Below are positions 62,104-64,000 of a stretch of DNA of 64,000 nucleotides, one piece after another. A program made the translations under genes and the position numbers. Below the pieces are notes generated by a model. The model had not been told where the DNA came from. It searched no databases and saw only the letters and a program-made list of their open reading frames with translations. The first letter of the stretch is position 1. The number at the start of each line of letters is the position of its first letter. The DNA comes from Pseudoscleropodium purum (lineage: Eukaryota > Streptophyta > Bryopsida > Hypnales > Brachytheciaceae). Location: positions 6,140,501 through 6,204,500 of the forward strand of contig OZ017799.1 of the NCBI GenBank assembly GCA_963969395.1, read 5' to 3'.

Positions 62104-64000
62104 GAACACAATTCTTGCATATGACATTCAGTGATTTATCTTCTAAATATCCCATATCCTCTGAAGATTAATCATGGACAATTGATTTCTCTATAAAAAT
62201 AAAACTCTTTGCCTTAGCTTCTCATCAATTGTCAATGAATTGAATCTATTACAATGCCATTAAAATATTCTTGATAGTAGATGTCATTGGACTATTTTTG
62301 ACATTTGCCTTTTTGTCTATACCTTGATTAGAAAACAAGGTATGCAATAATTAGGGTTAAGATGCAATACAATACTTGAACCTTCATGATTTAATTACTT
62401 ATACTGAGGTTTTGAACCATTGACAATCATCAAACATCGTGACTTCAAGTGAGCAACTATAGGGGGAAAACAAATCGTTAAGCAAATTTAAATGTAATCA
62501 TGGGGTCCTTTTGGCTACTCTTAAATGGCCTTCTAGAGGGCTGAGAATTTTTCTAATGCCAAGAGGGGCACATATTTTTTCAAAAGTGAGTACATCTTTC
62601 ACAAATCAAACCCAAATGGAATTTTAATTTTAGATTAAAATTGTAATTTCTGTGAATTTTTGAAGTGGTCTACCTTTATATTACAAAACCACCACTAAGT
62701 AGAGTAGAGTCATAAATGCCCTACCAACAACCCATAACCGCCTTGAATAGTATCTATTAGCACTACAGTATCCAATAGTCAAAAATTGACACATTTATAA
62801 GTTGAAATTAATGCACTAATTTTGTCATAAAAGTAAATGGATTTGGATGTTTTTTGTAATGGTAAGGTAATGAGGCCAAAGTAGGATGACGGTAATAGGC
62901 AAATGGCTATTATGGGTTGGTGTACCTTACATCAAATGGTGGACTCCACACCACTGGCCATGTCAATGGGGTGTTTACAAGACACATTGGTCTTTAATTG
63001 TATCACATGTAAGTTTCGTATGAAGAGCATCTAAACATAGATTAATTATGACTTCCATGTTTGTGTTAATAGGGCTCCTTAGCACCCCACACTTTTGGAC
63101 ACTAAGATGGTTTCAAGCTCATTCTTTTGGTGAAATCCCATTAACATCAATTCTTTACAAATGGACAACTTTCAGTTTAAAAAAAATATTTTTATTATTT
63201 TTTAATAATTAAAACATCAAAGTCTTTATTTTCTTAAGTAATTTTGTCCTTCTGTTTTTGTAAAATAATTTTGATCTCCATTTTCTAAAGTCTCAAATTT
63301 TGATGATATTTTGTTTTTAGTGCTATACTACTTATCTATATTTTATTTTTAAACATATTTTTTTAAAAGGCCATAGTATGGTGAATACTAGCCTAAATGA
63401 CATAAAATCAACCAATTACTATTGCAATCACCTATTGCCAATTCTACATGTGGTTGCATCTTTAAAATGTCACTTGTTTCTACCATCATCCAACATCATT
63501 CAAGGCAATGCCAAAACATTTTCTTAAACACAAATTAGGGGATTTAACCCCCTAATGTGGATGGAAAGTAAAAATAAACTAAACTAACTTTGATTATTAA
63601 TGATCCATAAGTCATATTGTTTTTTGCTTTTGCGGATATACTATCTAAGCATCATATCTTTCTGACTGCGTCAAAAGAAAGAGGGCAAAGCGGTTCTTTG
63701 CTTTCATACAGTGAACCACTAGTGCCAGTAGTCTATCTTGTAGGTCATTTGATTGGTAAGACTACCGTAAGTGTGGTGGATAGTGAGTGGCAAATGGCAA
63801 GTGGCAAGCATGGAGTATTCATGCAAATGATGACTACAATTGAACAATACTTTACAAAAAACACATCTATGGCAATTTTGCTTTAGAGTGATTCATTGTA
63901 ATTCCTAGCTAATATATAAAATTATACAACTAAAGTTTTGGCACCAAACTTCAAAGTAGGAGAAAAGACAAGAGGTGGTTGGCTCAAAGGAGTGGCGTTG
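62104..64000. other. AT-rich spacer to window end
   Basis: Non-coding AT-rich sequence. A 89-codon plus-strand frame at 63617-63886 is open and has mildly protein-like content, but it has no recognisable domain and contains a short internal repeat (AGTGGCAAATGGC / AGTGGCAAGC), so I do not call it a gene. Confidence 0.4.

Noticed and set aside
63617..63886. 89-codon plus-strand ORF near the end of the window
   Set aside because: Mildly protein-like but no domain, and it carries an internal short repeat; insufficient evidence.

Overview
The window looks like nuclear DNA of a land plant, most likely a moss or other bryophyte. The case rests on GT-AG introns mostly of 100-500 bp, a chloroplast FtsHi protein and a plant USP-kinase, very AT-rich spacers full of short degenerate repeats, and only four clearly intact genes in 64 kb. 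The bryophyte call is an inference; the land-plant call is firm.

Layout. 1-8.3 kb: a nested satellite (98-bp higher-order unit), two long foldbacks (4.4 and 7.5 kb) and a few doubtful small ORFs. 8.3-15.7 kb, minus strand: a nine-exon receptor-like-kinase family gene with an N-terminal universal-stress-protein-like domain, ending in a GC-rich upstream region to about 17.1 kb. 17.1-26.7 kb: AT-rich spacer with a (TA)n tract, two CACTA-type MITE copies and an inverted/direct repeat cluster at 23-24 kb. 26.7-28.9 kb, minus strand: an intact four-exon ubiquitin-conjugating enzyme (148 aa). 29-35.9 kb: spacer holding three members of a TTAA-flanked MITE family and a possible gene remnant. 35.9-36.8 kb, plus strand: an intact two-exon monocupin gene. 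36.8-41.4 kb: spacer with a 165-bp tandem duplication. 41.4-47.0 kb, minus strand: a 13-exon FTSHI2 gene, 987 aa, whose whole exon chain closes in frame. 48-52 kb: AT-rich spacer. 52.2-54.2 kb, minus strand: a multi-pass membrane-protein gene of unknown family, broken by a 279-bp hAT-like element and a stop codon. 54.4-61.2 kb: a GC-rich island, a fourth member of the TTAA family, and patches of decayed minus-strand coding sequence. 61.7-62.1 kb: a long foldback element. The remainder is featureless.

The four intact genes are not a pathway: they are a protein-quality enzyme (E2), a plastid envelope AAA protein, a signalling-type (pseudo)kinase and a metal-binding cupin, each independently transcribed. 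The items most worth following up are the 57-bp-arm hairpin at 4432-4545, whose only imperfections are G-U pairs on the plus strand; the TTAA-flanked MITE family with piggyBac-like ends; and the hAT insertion whose removal exactly restores a reading frame.
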